From: Peptoniphilus mikwangii
GTDB lineage: Bacteria; Bacillota; Clostridia; Tissierellales; Peptoniphilaceae
Assembly: GCF_000468535.1 (NCBI RefSeq)
Contig: NZ_AUQY01000002.1
Location: 598,888 to 662,887, forward strand
Direction of reading: 5' to 3'
DNA: 64,000 bases
The notes beneath the pieces were generated by a model. That model worked only from the letters and a program-made list of their open reading frames with translations, was not told the DNA's origin and did no database searches. Positions 15,439-24,900 of this stretch are shown here, one piece after another (position 1 is the stretch's first letter; each line of letters begins with the position of its first letter). The position numbers and the translations under genes are program-made.

Positions 15439-16644
15439 TCCTGCATTTACTCCCGCTATATATCCTGTTGAATTTGCTATTTGCATATTAAAGCCACCCG
15501 TAAAAGCTTCAACATCTAAAACCTCTCCACAAAAATAAAGTCCTTTTACTTTTTTAGATTCCATAGTTGAAGGATCTATTTCTTTTACGGAAACTCCACC
15601 ACTTGTAATAATAGCTGCATTTATATCCAATAGCCTCTCATAAGTAAGCGGCATTTCTTTAATGCTGTGTACAAGCTTATTTCTATCTGCTCTTGTAACT
15701 TGATTTACCGTCATACTTTCATCTATATCGGCAATTTTTAAAATCACAGGAACTAATTTTTTTGGAAGCAACTCAAACAATGCATTTTTTATTTCCTTAT
15801 TTTTAAACTTTTCAAAATCCCTCAATATTCTGTTATCAAGAGTCTCAAAATCAAGCGCAGGTTTTAAATCCAAATAGAGTTTAAATTTATTCATTCTGTT
15901 TATTTTACTTGATGTTCTTAAAACAATGGGACCTGTTATTCCAAAATGAGAAAATAACATTTCACCAAACTCCTCGCTTATTACTTTGCCATTTTGTTTT
16001 ACCGACAACGATACATTTTTCAGAGATATACCTTGCAAGTCATCCAAAAATTCGTCTGATAATTCAATCGGAATCAAAGCCGGATATAATTTTTCAACAT
16101 TAATATCAAAATCTCTTGCAAATTTATATCCATCTCCGGTAGAGCCTGTTGCCCTATAAGAATATCCACCTGTTGCTATAATTAATGAATCAAACTTTTC
16201 TTCAAAATTATCATTTATTATAAAATACTCTAAATTTTTTTTAACTGATTTAACCTCACTATTTAATCTGACGTCCACATTTCTATCTTTTAACATCTTT
16301 ATATAGGTTGCTATTACATCAGATGATTTATCACTGCTTGGAAAAATTCTCCCTCCACGCTCACTTTTCATTTTTAGTCCATAACTGTTAAGCAGCTTTA
16401 TTAAATCTAAATTTGAAAATGAATAAAATGCAGAATATAAAAACTTTTCATTTCTTGGTACTTCTTCAAAAAATTCAGAAATTTCTTTTTCATTAGTAAT
16501 ATTGCATCTACCCTTGCCTGTTATAAATAATTTTTTACCAAGCTTTTCATTTTTTTCAAATATTGTTACATTATTTCCCTCTGCAGCAAAATATGCCGCC
16601 ATCATTCCTGAAGGGCCTCCACCTATCACAGCAATATTTTTCAT
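15430..16644 (-). CDS. HI0933/BaiN-type FAD-dependent flavoprotein
   Basis: A 404-residue NAD(P)/FAD-binding protein. The dinucleotide-binding motif 'IAVIGGGPSGMMAAYFAAEG' is at the N-terminus, then 'EKLGKKLFITGKGRCNITN', a signature of the HI0933 family, and the C-terminal 'GLYFCGEVLDVEAFTGGFNMQIANSTGYIAGVNAG'. Family members have been called aminoacetone oxidase-like or BaiN (bile acid reductase), but the substrate of most is unknown, so only the flavoprotein class is claimed. It is the last gene of the long operon and overlaps mnmM by 4 bp. Confidence 0.88.
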   Translation of the reverse strand: MKNIAVIGGGPSGMMAAYFAAEGNNVTIFEKNEKLGKKLFITGKGRCNITNEKEISEFFEEVPRNEKFLYSAFYSFSNLDLIKLLNSYGLKMKSERGGRIFPSSDKSSDVIATYIKMLKDRNVDVRLNSEVKSVKKNLEYFIINDNFEEKFDSLIIATGGYSYRATGSTGDGYKFARDFDINVEKLYPALIPIELSDEFLDDLQGISLKNVSLSVKQNGKVISEEFGEMLFSHFGITGPIVLRTSSKINRMNKFKLYLDLKPALDFETLDNRILRDFEKFKNKEIKNALFELLPKKLVPVILKIADIDESMTVNQVTRADRNKLVHSIKEMPLTYERLLDINAAIITSGGVSVKEIDPSTMESKKVKGLYFCGEVLDVEAFTGGFNMQIANSTGYIAGVNAGKK

Positions 16645-17207
16645 TTTCTCACTCCTATTAAATATACAATCGGAGGATTGTTTTGTTGATTAAAAAATTC
16701 TCTCTTTTCAACCATATATTCTTTCTGTTCCAACTGAGAGAGAAATTTTTCAAGTGCAGCCCTCTCCTCAAAAGAACCCTCATGACCTAAATATGATACA
16801 ACAATTATAATTCCGTCTTTAGAAATACTATTAAGTCCTCTTTCTATTGAAAATATTGTGCTATCCGCCTCTGTAACTACTTTTTTGTCCGATTTAGGTA
16901 AATATCCTAAATTATATATTATAAGTGAAATAGGCTCTTTTATATAATCAAATACCTCAGTATGAGATTTATTAAATAATTTAAAATTCTCATAACCTTT
17001 GGATTTTAAAAGCTCCATTGTAGAATTAATTGCTTCTTCTTGAATATCACATGCATATAAAAAACCCTTGATACCTATCTTATCAAGAAGTTTTAAACTA
17101 TCGTTACCTCTTCCGCAAGTGGCATCAAGGCAAACTTTGCCAACAATATTTGCATTTTCAATTATATCATCTACTATCTGTCTATAATTATATTTTACTA
17201 AACTCAT
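16641..17207 (-). CDS. mnmM: tRNA wobble-uridine methyltransferase MnmM (YtqB-like)
   Basis: A 188-residue class I SAM-dependent methyltransferase. Motif I 'CLDATCGRGNDSLKL' and motif IV 'LIIYNLGYLPKSDK' match the YtqB/'rRNA_methylase' family. Members of this family have been shown to methylate 5-aminomethyl-2-thiouridine at the tRNA wobble position, and the older rRNA label is likely wrong for it. The gene sits between the pseudouridine synthase and the flavoprotein gene with 4-bp overlaps on both sides, so it is translationally coupled. Confidence 0.82.
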   Translation of the reverse strand: MSLVKYNYRQIVDDIIENANIVGKVCLDATCGRGNDSLKLLDKIGIKGFLYACDIQEEAINSTMELLKSKGYENFKLFNKSHTEVFDYIKEPISLIIYNLGYLPKSDKKVVTEADSTIFSIERGLNSISKDGIIIVVSYLGHEGSFEERAALEKFLSQLEQKEYMVEKREFFNQQNNPPIVYLIGVRK

Positions 17208-17911
17208 TTTAATCTCTTTAAATAATTTATCTCATCCTCTGTTAAATACCTAAAGTTTCCTATTTCTAAATCTCCAAGTTCTATATCACCAATTGATATT
17301 CTCTTCAATTTTTTTACGGGATGATTTATCTTGTCAAACATTAATTTAACTTCATGATTTTTTCCCTCATGAATTATTACCTCTATGATCGAATCCGCTT
17401 CAAAACTCTTTAATATTTTAACTTTTGCGGGAGAAAATTTTTCAGCTCCCACTTTTATTCCTTTCCTAATCATATCAAGTTCTGTTTTTGTCGGCTTACC
17501 CTCAACCGTTGCAATGTATGTCTTATTTATTTCATTCTTAGGATGCGTTAATTTATTTGTTATTGCTCCGTCATCTGTCAATATTATAAGTCCCGTTGTA
17601 TCAATATCAAGTCTTCCGATTGGATATAATCTTGTAGAGCCGTCTATTAAATCAACAACTGTTTTTCTATCTTTTTCATCTTTTACAGTGGATACTATTC
17701 CCATAGGTTTATTTAATGCAATATAGGTATTTTCTTTTATAATTTTAAGCCTTTTATCATCAAGATATACCTTATCCTTATTTTCATCTACGACATATCC
17801 AAGCTCGGTAACAATTTTACCATTCACTTTTACACGACCGTCTAAAATATATTCTTCCGATTTTCTTCTCGATGCAGCTCCCGAATGTGCCATATATTTT
17901 TGTAATCTCAT
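17204..17911 (-). CDS. rluB: RluB/RsuA family rRNA pseudouridine synthase
   Basis: A 235-residue enzyme with an N-terminal S4 RNA-binding domain ('MRLQKYMAHSGAASRRKSEEYILDGRVKVNG') and a catalytic domain with 'YPIGRLDIDTTGLIILTDDG', in which the Asp of GRLD is the nucleophile. It isomerises a uridine in 23S (RluB) or 16S (RsuA) rRNA. Its place directly after scpA-scpB is the standard Firmicutes arrangement and favours RluB. GGAGG precedes the ATG; the first base overlaps the last base of scpB. Confidence 0.92.
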   Translation of the reverse strand: MRLQKYMAHSGAASRRKSEEYILDGRVKVNGKIVTELGYVVDENKDKVYLDDKRLKIIKENTYIALNKPMGIVSTVKDEKDRKTVVDLIDGSTRLYPIGRLDIDTTGLIILTDDGAITNKLTHPKNEINKTYIATVEGKPTKTELDMIRKGIKVGAEKFSPAKVKILKSFEADSIIEVIIHEGKNHEVKLMFDKINHPVKKLKRISIGDIELGDLEIGNFRYLTEDEINYLKRLK

Positions 17912-18459
17912 TATTCCTCCAAAAAAGTCATCTTAATTTGTTCATCTTCCTCTATTTCAGGTAACTCCTCTAACGATGAAAGTCCAAATTTTTTCAAAAA
18001 TTCATCTGTTGTAATGTATATATTCGGTCTACCTATTTTTTCAAGTTGCCCTGAAATTTCTATAAGTCCAAGTTCAGATAGAGCTTTAATTGTAGAATCG
18101 CATTTGACTCCTCTGATTTCTTCCACTTCAAGTTTTGTAACAGGTTGTTTATATGCAATTATAGATAATGTCTCAAGTGCTGCATTCGATAAGTTCTTTT
18201 TATTTTTTCCACTTACGAATTCACTTATATAATCATAATTTTCAGGCTTTGTACTAATTTGATAACTGTCATTTAAAATTACAAGTCTAAGTCCGCTATC
18301 AGCTTTTTCATACTTCTCTTTTATAATTTGAAGTAAACCTCTAATTTTATTTTGAGACTGTCCAATAACTTTTGACAGCTCTATTACGCTAACCGGCTCT
18401 GCCCATGCAAATAAAATTCCTTCAATTATTGAAATTATTTTTTCATCTTCCAAAATCAT
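17911..18459 (-). CDS. scpB: segregation and condensation protein B
   Basis: A 182-residue protein made of two winged-helix domains. The family signature 'ISIIEGILFAWAEPVSVIELSKVIG' is at the N-terminus and 'ETLSIIAYKQPVTKLEVEEIRGVKCDSTIKALSELGLIEISG' in the second domain. ScpB dimers bind ScpA and, with SMC, form the condensin that organises the nucleoid. It overlaps scpA by 17 bp and abuts rluB. Confidence 0.95.
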   Translation of the reverse strand: MILEDEKIISIIEGILFAWAEPVSVIELSKVIGQSQNKIRGLLQIIKEKYEKADSGLRLVILNDSYQISTKPENYDYISEFVSGKNKKNLSNAALETLSIIAYKQPVTKLEVEEIRGVKCDSTIKALSELGLIEISGQLEKIGRPNIYITTDEFLKKFGLSSLEELPEIEEDEQIKMTFLEE

Positions 18460-19165
18460 CTCTCCTAATAATTTCTATATCAGAATAATTTCCGGTTTGT
18501 CTTGCCGACACCCTGCCAATTTTAATAAATTCAAGCAACGATAGAAAATAAGCTATTATCTCCGCCTTAAAACTATATTCTCCCAAAAGTTCCGAAAATA
18601 AAAATTTGTCTTTACTTTCAAGATATTCAAGTATTATTTCATTTGCTCTTTGAACCGGAAATTCTTCAGGTGCTATATTGGTAACAGATGCAGTCTTATT
18701 TCTCTTTATGATATTTTGAAGTGCCTTGTGTAAATTTTTAACATTACAATTATTTAAAAATTCCAACCTATCTATATTTGAAAAATCTTCCTGTAACTTA
18801 TAAAATGCCTTAAGTTCATATTTTTCAGACTCTCTAAGTTTTTCTGAAACTTCTTTATATTTTTCATATTCAAGTATTTTTTGAACAAGTTGCTCTCTCG
18901 GATCTTCCTCGTCAATCTCTTCATCATCAAGTTTTATTTTGGGCAGTAACATTTTTGACTTTATTTCTAAAAGTGTAGATGCCATAACTAAAAAATCACT
19001 TGTGAGTTCCATATTTAATTCCTTAACAGCTGCTATATATGCTAAAAATTCACTTGTAATAATATGAATCGGTATATCATAAATATCTATTTCATTTTTT
19101 CTGATTAAATCAAGCAAAAGTTCCATCGGACCTTCATAAACTTTTAAATTTACATTATATCCCAT
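18443..19165 (-). CDS. scpA: segregation and condensation protein A (kleisin)
   Basis: A 240-residue kleisin. The N-terminus 'VNLKVYEGPMELLLDLIRKNEIDIYDIPIHIIT' is the SMC-neck-binding domain; the middle is acidic and coiled ('DDEEIDEEDPREQLVQKILEYEKYKEVSEKL'); the C-terminal winged helix ('AEIIAYFLSLLEFIKIG') binds the SMC head. It bridges SMC and ScpB. It overlaps the upstream M50 protease gene by 16 bp. Confidence 0.95.
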   Translation of the reverse strand: MGYNVNLKVYEGPMELLLDLIRKNEIDIYDIPIHIITSEFLAYIAAVKELNMELTSDFLVMASTLLEIKSKMLLPKIKLDDEEIDEEDPREQLVQKILEYEKYKEVSEKLRESEKYELKAFYKLQEDFSNIDRLEFLNNCNVKNLHKALQNIIKRNKTASVTNIAPEEFPVQRANEIILEYLESKDKFLFSELLGEYSFKAEIIAYFLSLLEFIKIGRVSARQTGNYSDIEIIRRDDFGR

Positions 19166-19785
19166 ATATTTATTCCAATTGTTACTAATTCATTTAAAAC
19201 TTTCAGCACTATTGGTGCTATTATTTTATTTACAACTCCAGTCATCAATAATGCTACAAGTATAATATACAAATACTTTTCATATTTATAAAACATATAT
19301 TCCAATTTAGAAGGCAACAAACTTGCAATTACCTTTGAACCGTCAAGCGGCGGAAGCGGTACAAGATTAAAAACTCCAAGCATAACATTGTACCATAAAA
19401 TTTCTGCAAATAGAGGTTCAAGCCAATTTTTATTAATCGCCGCACCCACAAACAGTATGGAAAATATAAATGCCAATATAAAATTTGCTGCAACTCCCGC
19501 AAGTGAAACTATAATGGTTCCAATTTTTCTATTTATTTTAAATTTAAACGGATTTATAGGCACAGCCTTTGCCCAGCCAAATCTTAAAATGATCATCGAA
19601 ATAAGCCCTATAGGATCTATGTGATTTATAGGGTTAAGAGATAATCTACCATCAGTTTTAGCTGTATCATCACCAAGTAAATATGCTGCATATCCATGCG
19701 CTATTTCGTGCGGTATTATTGCAATTAAAAGAGCTATTATAGTAAATAATACACTCTTTAAATCTAAATTTGAAAAATTTAACAT
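19150..19785 (-). CDS. site-2 protease family (M50) membrane metalloprotease
   Basis: A 211-residue polytopic protein. 'IIPHEIAHGYAAYLLGDDTAK' holds the HExxH zinc site in the first transmembrane region and 'FNLVPLPPLDGSKV' holds the NxxPxxxxDG third ligand, the hallmark of intramembrane S2P/rhomboid-like YwhC proteases. The substrate is unknown. Position just upstream of scpAB is common in clostridia. It overlaps scpA downstream and pdp upstream by a few bases, suggesting coupled translation. Confidence 0.9.
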   Translation of the reverse strand: MLNFSNLDLKSVLFTIIALLIAIIPHEIAHGYAAYLLGDDTAKTDGRLSLNPINHIDPIGLISMIILRFGWAKAVPINPFKFKINRKIGTIIVSLAGVAANFILAFIFSILFVGAAINKNWLEPLFAEILWYNVMLGVFNLVPLPPLDGSKVIASLLPSKLEYMFYKYEKYLYIILVALLMTGVVNKIIAPIVLKVLNELVTIGINIWDIM

Positions 19786-21089
19786 TTTTGAATTTCCTCA
19801 ATTATAATTTTATATGCTTTACTATTTTTTTCTCCAAGCTTATATGCTTCTTTTATTCCTGCAACAGCTTTATCTATTTGTTCTTTTCTCTCCGTATATA
19901 TTGTTGCAAGCAGATCTCCTGCTTCTACATAGTCATCTATCTTCTTGTTAAGCACAATGCCTGCTCCAAGATCTATTTCAGATTCCTTAGTTTCACGCCC
20001 TGCTCCTAAATTTTTAGAGATTTCTCCTATTTCAAGAGCATCTATTTTTGTCACATACCCGGATTTTTCTGAAAAAACTTCTCTCTTTATAGATGACAAC
20101 TTGAACTTTGAAGTATCATCTACATAACTTACATCTCCACCTTGCATTTCTATAAACTCTCTAAATTTCTCAAATGCAAGTCCATTTTTGATATTTTCTT
20201 CTAATAAAATTCGAGCGCTTTTCTCATCATTGCATTTATTAGCTAATACAAGAAGCTTTGCACCAAGGCTTATACACAAGTCTTCTAAATCTTTAGGTCC
20301 TCTTCCCTTTAATGTATCTATCGCTTCAATTACCTCTAATGAGTTTCCGACAGCAAGTCCAAGCGGTTCGTCCATATTTGTTATTACAGCTACTGTCTTT
20401 CTGTTAAATTTCTCTCCAAGGTCTACCATCATTTTTGAAAGTTCTCTGGCATCTTCCACATTTTTCATAAAAGCACCTGAGCCGACTTTTACATCAAGTA
20501 CAAGGCAATCTGCTCCTACAGCTATTTTTTTACTCATAATAGAACTTGAAATAAGACTTACATTATCCACAGTTGCCGTTGTATCTCTCAGAGCATATAA
20601 CTTTTTATCGGCGGGCGTTATGTCACTTGTCTGCCCACAAATTGCCATTTTAATTTTATTTGTATTATTTATAAATTTTTCAATTGAAAGGTCTATACTC
20701 ATTCCGGGAATTGACTCAAGTTTATCAAGAGTTCCTCCCGTATGTCCAAGACCTCTTCCACTCATTTTTGCAAATGGAACCCCGCAGCTTGCCACAAGCG
20801 GTCCTAAAATTAAAGATGTGGTATCCCCTACACCGCCTGTTGAATGCTTATCAACTTTAATTCCATCTATCGGGCTTAGATCTATAGTATCTCCGGAATT
20901 AATCATAGCATTTGTCAAATAATACGTTTCTTCTATATTCAAACCTCTGAAATAAATTGCCATAAGCAGTGCTGATATTTGATAATCAGGTATTGTTCCA
21001 TTAGTATATCCATTTATAAAATATTCTATTTCTTCTTTATTGAGCTCTAAACTCTGTTTTTTCTTCTCAATAATATCGTATATATTCAT
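19779..21089 (-). CDS. pdp: pyrimidine-nucleoside phosphorylase
   Basis: A 436-residue member of the thymidine/pyrimidine phosphorylase family. 'VDKHSTGGVGDTTSLILGPLVASCGVPFAKMSGRGLGHTGGTLDKLESIPG' contains the phosphate- and nucleoside-binding residues, and 'LVLDVKVGSGAFMK' follows. It splits uridine, deoxyuridine or thymidine with phosphate to base and pentose-1-phosphate. It follows punA with a 1-bp overlap, forming a nucleoside salvage pair. The motif set does not separate uridine from thymidine preference. Confidence 0.95.
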   Translation of the reverse strand: MNIYDIIEKKKQSLELNKEEIEYFINGYTNGTIPDYQISALLMAIYFRGLNIEETYYLTNAMINSGDTIDLSPIDGIKVDKHSTGGVGDTTSLILGPLVASCGVPFAKMSGRGLGHTGGTLDKLESIPGMSIDLSIEKFINNTNKIKMAICGQTSDITPADKKLYALRDTTATVDNVSLISSSIMSKKIAVGADCLVLDVKVGSGAFMKNVEDARELSKMMVDLGEKFNRKTVAVITNMDEPLGLAVGNSLEVIEAIDTLKGRGPKDLEDLCISLGAKLLVLANKCNDEKSARILLEENIKNGLAFEKFREFIEMQGGDVSYVDDTSKFKLSSIKREVFSEKSGYVTKIDALEIGEISKNLGAGRETKESEIDLGAGIVLNKKIDDYVEAGDLLATIYTERKEQIDKAVAGIKEAYKLGEKNSKAYKIIIEEIQKC

Positions 21090-21892
21090 TAGATCACCTT
21101 TATCACTTCTCTTACATATTGCGCAAATTTATCTTTTATCTTATTAGACACTTCTATTACTTCTTCATGATTAAGCGGTTGTTCCAATATCCCTGCCGCC
21201 ATATTTGTTATACATGAAAAACCAAGTACATCTACTCCTCTATGTCTTGCGATTATAACTTCAGGTACTGTACTCATTCCAACAGCATCCGCTCCAACTA
21301 TCGCAGCAAGTTTTACTTCTGACGGAGTTTCATAACATGGGCCTGTAAACCACATGTATACTCCCTCTTTAATATCTAAGTCAATATTTTTTGCAACTTC
21401 TTTAGCTTTATCTCTAAGCTCCTTTGAATAAGTATATGTCATATCCAAAAATCTCGGTCCCTTATCGTCTTCATTTTTACCTATTAACGGATTTACACCG
21501 GTATAATTTATATGATCTTTTATCAGCATAATATCGGAAGGTTTAAAACTCTTATTTACTCCACCGGATGCATTTGTAACTATCAATTTTTTTATTCCAA
21601 GTTCACATAATACCTTCATAGGATAAACTGTTTTATCTATGCCTTGTCCTTCATAATAGTGAATTCTACCTTGCATCGCAACTATAAACTTATCTCCAAC
21701 ATTTCCAAAAATCAACTTTCCGCTGTGTCCAACCACTGTTGAATTTGGAAAACCCGGTATATCTTCATAATTTATTGCAAACTTATTTTCTATTGTATCT
21801 GCAAAATCTCCAAGTCCTGAACCTAATATTATTGCAATTTCAGGATTAACTTTAATTTTACTCTTTATATATTCAACTGATTTTTCTAACAT
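21089..21892 (-). CDS. punA: purine-nucleoside phosphorylase
   Basis: A 267-residue trimeric-type (PNP I) phosphorylase. 'AIILGSGLGDFADTI' near the N-terminus binds phosphate, 'VVGHSGKLIFG' carries the catalytic His, 'MQGRIHYYEG' binds phosphate, and 'ITNASGGVN' and 'WFTGPCYETPSEVKLAAIVGADAVGMSTVPE' shape the purine site. It cleaves purine nucleosides with phosphate. It is flanked by the ADP-ribose pyrophosphatase and pdp genes with 1-bp overlaps. Confidence 0.95.
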   Translation of the reverse strand: MLEKSVEYIKSKIKVNPEIAIILGSGLGDFADTIENKFAINYEDIPGFPNSTVVGHSGKLIFGNVGDKFIVAMQGRIHYYEGQGIDKTVYPMKVLCELGIKKLIVTNASGGVNKSFKPSDIMLIKDHINYTGVNPLIGKNEDDKGPRFLDMTYTYSKELRDKAKEVAKNIDLDIKEGVYMWFTGPCYETPSEVKLAAIVGADAVGMSTVPEVIIARHRGVDVLGFSCITNMAAGILEQPLNHEEVIEVSNKIKDKFAQYVREVIKVI

Positions 21893-22431
21893 TATTCATC
21901 ATTCCTCATTTCATTATAAATTAATATTCCCGCTATTGTTTTAGCGTCCATAATTTCTCCAAGTTTTATCATCTTTAAAGCCCTGTCAAACGGAACTATT
22001 TCTAAATCTATAAATTCATCCTCATCTAATTTTTGTTCCTCAAATTCAAGATTCTCAGCAGAAAAAATATACATTTTTTCTGTACAAAATCCCGGTGATG
22101 AATAAAATTCCGTCATATATTCAACTTTATCAGCATGATATCCTGTCTCTTCTTTCAATTCTCTGATTGCTCCATCAATGGGGCTCTCATTTATCTCCAA
22201 AAGTCCTGCCGGAACTTCATAAATAACCTTTTCTATCGGTTTTCTAAACTGCTTTATCATTATAACTTCATTGTTTGAAGTTACAGGAACTATTACGACT
22301 GCAGGCGGATGTTCTATTATTTCCCTTTTAGAATATTTTTTATCCGGAAGTTCAACTGTTTCTACTCTTAAAGATAATATCTTTCCATCGTAAATTCTAT
22401 CAGTTTTCATCGTTCTTTCAGTTTTGTCCAT
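21892..22431 (-). CDS. nudF: NUDIX hydrolase, ADP-ribose pyrophosphatase type
   Basis: A 179-residue NUDIX enzyme. The NUDIX box reads 'GLLEINESPIDGAIRELKEETGYHAD' (GX5EX7REUXEEXGU) with all acidic residues present, and the preceding 'VIMIKQFRKPIEKVIYEVPAG' is typical of ADP-ribose hydrolases (NudF/YqkG). It would convert ADP-ribose to AMP and ribose-5-phosphate, feeding the ribose salvage implied by the neighbouring phosphorylases. It starts 1 nt after recN. Confidence 0.9.
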   Translation of the reverse strand: MDKTERTMKTDRIYDGKILSLRVETVELPDKKYSKREIIEHPPAVVIVPVTSNNEVIMIKQFRKPIEKVIYEVPAGLLEINESPIDGAIRELKEETGYHADKVEYMTEFYSSPGFCTEKMYIFSAENLEFEEQKLDEDEFIDLEIVPFDRALKMIKLGEIMDAKTIAGILIYNEMRNDE

Positions 22432-22432
22432 C

Positions 22433-24097
22433 TTATTTCTCCTTATTAAATAGCATTTCTCTTGCAGCTGAGATAGTTGCGTCGGAAATCATAAACCCTC
22501 CAATTAATCTTGCCAATTCCATCTCTCTCTCATTATAATTCAGCTTCCTTATTCTTGATGTGGTTTCATTAATTCTCTCAAGTTTTTCTATTAAATAATG
22601 AGTATCTGCAAGTGAAACTATTTGAGGCAAGTGTGATATTACGATAACCTGTCTGTCTTTTGCTAATTTTTTTATTTTGTTTCCAACTATCTGAGCGGTA
22701 CGACCACTTATTCCCGTATCAATTTCATCAAATATCAATGTTTGTATATTATCTTTTTGTGCAATAATACTCTTAAATCCGAGCATTATCCTGCTCATTT
22801 CTCCTCCGGATGCAGTATCTGCAAGTGATTTAAAATCTTCTCCTGCATTCGTAACTATCATAAATTCAATATCATCTATTCCATCTTTTGATATTTCCTT
22901 TTCTCTGAAGTCTATTTTGAACCTTGCATTTTTAATATTTAATTCTTTTAGTTCTTCTGCTACTGTATGTTCAAGAAACTTGGATACACTTTTTCTGTTT
23001 TCAGATATTTTTCTTGCAATATCAAGTGCTTGATTATTAACAAAACTTATTTCATCCTCAAGCTTTTTTATTTCATCATCAAAATTTTCAAGGAAATGAA
23101 GTCTGTTTTCAACCTCCTCAAGGAAAGAATATATATCCGATATTTTATTTCCATATTTTTTCTTTAACGTATTTACCGTATCAATTCTATTCTCTAAAAA
23201 TCTAAGTTCCTCTTCACTATATTCCAAAGAACTTAAATATTTTTCAATTGTATAGGAAATATCTTTTATCCTGTATCTGATATCTTCAAGTTCATCATAA
23301 CAATCTTGCATGTTTTTATCGTATTTTATAATAAAATTCAAATTGCCTATTACACTATCGAATAAATCTTCTATATTAGCTTGGTCATAACTGCTATTTA
23401 AAATAGCTGTTGCAGATTGCGCTTGCCTTGAAATTTCAGAAATATTATTTATTATTTTATACTTGTCATCAATAGTCTCATCTTCTTCAGACAAGTTTGC
23501 ATTTTTTATTTCTTCTGCTTGATACTTTAAAAGGTCTATTTCTCTATCTCTATTTTTATTTTGTGATGATTTAATTTTAAAATCCTCTTTTAATTTATGT
23601 AATTGTTCAATTAATATTGTCAAATTATTTAAAAGTTCAATATGACTGTCATCGCCAAATGAATCTATTAATTTTCTTTGATTTATATTATTCATAAGTG
23701 AAATATTTTCATGTTGAGCAAATATATCTATTAATTTTGATGTTATTTGAATTAAAACAGAACCCGTAATCGTTCTACCGTTTATTTTAGTAATAGACGG
23801 TCTGTCTATTCTTATTTCTCTCGATATCACTATCAAATCATCATTATCTATATCGTATTTTTCTAATTCAGTTTTTAAAACTCCGTCATTTGAAAAAATA
23901 GCCTCTATAAATGCAAATTCTTTTCCCGATTTTATTACATCTTTACTTGCTCTTGCGCCCAATACCATTGAAAGTGCATCTATTATTATAGATTTACCTG
24001 AGCCTGTTTCTCCTGTAATTACATTTAGTCCTTTTTCAAACTCAACTCTTAAATCTTCAATTATGGCAAAATTTTTAATACTAAGTTCAAGTAACAT
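22433..24097 (-). CDS. recN: DNA repair protein RecN
   Basis: A 554-residue SMC-like ATPase. The N-terminal head has 'LSIKNFAIIEDLRVEFEKGLNVITGETGSGKS' (Walker A, residues 29-36); a long central coiled coil follows; the C-terminal head has the 'DTASGGEMSRIMLGFKSI' signature and Walker B 'TLIFDEIDTGISGRTAQIVG'. RecN acts early in double-strand break repair, holding ends together. Its place after tlyA is the usual Firmicutes order, but argR, which normally sits between them, is missing. Confidence 0.96.
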   Translation of the reverse strand: MLLELSIKNFAIIEDLRVEFEKGLNVITGETGSGKSIIIDALSMVLGARASKDVIKSGKEFAFIEAIFSNDGVLKTELEKYDIDNDDLIVISREIRIDRPSITKINGRTITGSVLIQITSKLIDIFAQHENISLMNNINQRKLIDSFGDDSHIELLNNLTILIEQLHKLKEDFKIKSSQNKNRDREIDLLKYQAEEIKNANLSEEDETIDDKYKIINNISEISRQAQSATAILNSSYDQANIEDLFDSVIGNLNFIIKYDKNMQDCYDELEDIRYRIKDISYTIEKYLSSLEYSEEELRFLENRIDTVNTLKKKYGNKISDIYSFLEEVENRLHFLENFDDEIKKLEDEISFVNNQALDIARKISENRKSVSKFLEHTVAEELKELNIKNARFKIDFREKEISKDGIDDIEFMIVTNAGEDFKSLADTASGGEMSRIMLGFKSIIAQKDNIQTLIFDEIDTGISGRTAQIVGNKIKKLAKDRQVIVISHLPQIVSLADTHYLIEKLERINETTSRIRKLNYNEREMELARLIGGFMISDATISAAREMLFNKEK

Positions 24098-24107
24098 ATA
24101 TATTCAC

Positions 24108-24899
24108 CTATATTTGAGTACTTTCTTTTAAAAGCTCATCTAAATTATAATCTAAATCTTCATTTTTTGACTTCTCGCAATATATTAAAAATTCTATGTT
24201 CCCGGTAGTTCCCTTTATTGGAGAAAAGGTCAAACCGCAAATTCTAAGTTCCAATTTTTTTGCAAGGGAAATTATCTTTTCTAATACTTCTCTATGAACC
24301 GATTGATCTTTTACAATACCTTTTTTGCCAACCTTTCCTTTTCCCGCCTCAAATTGAGGTTTTATTAGTGCAACAAGTTGCCCGTTATTCTTCAATAATT
24401 CTGTTGCCTTAGGAAGAACAAGTTCTAATGAAATAAAGCTTACATCTATTGATATAAAATCAATTTCATCTTTTATAAGCTCAGTATCAAAAAGTCTTAT
24501 ATTTGTTTTTTCCATTGAAATAACTCTATCATCAACTCTCAAACTATAATCAAGCTGATTATATCCAACATCTATTGCATAAACCTTTTTTGCTCCATTT
24601 AAAAGCATACAGTGTGTAAAACCGCCTGTTGAAGCACCTATATCTGCACAAATTTTATCGTTCAAATCTATATAGTACATTTCTATTGCTTTTTCAAGCT
24701 TAAATCCGCCTCTGCTTACATATTTCTGAGAATTTGACTTTATAGTTACATTTGATTCTTTATCTATAAGCTCTCCTGCCTTCTCAACTCTTTGTGTTCC
24801 GATAAAGACCTCTCCGCTCATAATTAATCTTTTAGCTTTTTCTCTTGATCCTGTAAGTCCGTTTTCCACCAAAAATACATCAGCACGAATTTTTCCCAT
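24108..24899 (-). CDS. tlyA: TlyA family rRNA 2'-O-methyltransferase
   Basis: A 263-residue protein with an N-terminal S4 domain ('IRADVFLVENGLTGSREKAKRLIMSGEVFIG') and an FtsJ-like methyltransferase domain ('CADIGASTGGFTHCMLLNGAKKVYAIDVGYNQLDYSLR', 'FISIDVSFISLELVLP', 'LIKPQFEAGKGKVGKKGIV'). TlyA methylates cytidines of 16S and/or 23S rRNA and determines capreomycin susceptibility in some bacteria; a hemolysin role is an older label. Gene order ispA-tlyA-recN supports the call. Confidence 0.92.
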   Translation of the reverse strand: MGKIRADVFLVENGLTGSREKAKRLIMSGEVFIGTQRVEKAGELIDKESNVTIKSNSQKYVSRGGFKLEKAIEMYYIDLNDKICADIGASTGGFTHCMLLNGAKKVYAIDVGYNQLDYSLRVDDRVISMEKTNIRLFDTELIKDEIDFISIDVSFISLELVLPKATELLKNNGQLVALIKPQFEAGKGKVGKKGIVKDQSVHREVLEKIISLAKKLELRICGLTFSPIKGTTGNIEFLIYCEKSKNEDLDYNLDELLKESTQI

Positions 24900-24900
24900 A

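Noticed and set aside
20188-20922. Plus-strand open frame of 244 codons opposite pdp
   Set aside because: It lies fully inside the well-supported pyrimidine-nucleoside phosphorylase gene and has no recognisable domain or start signal.
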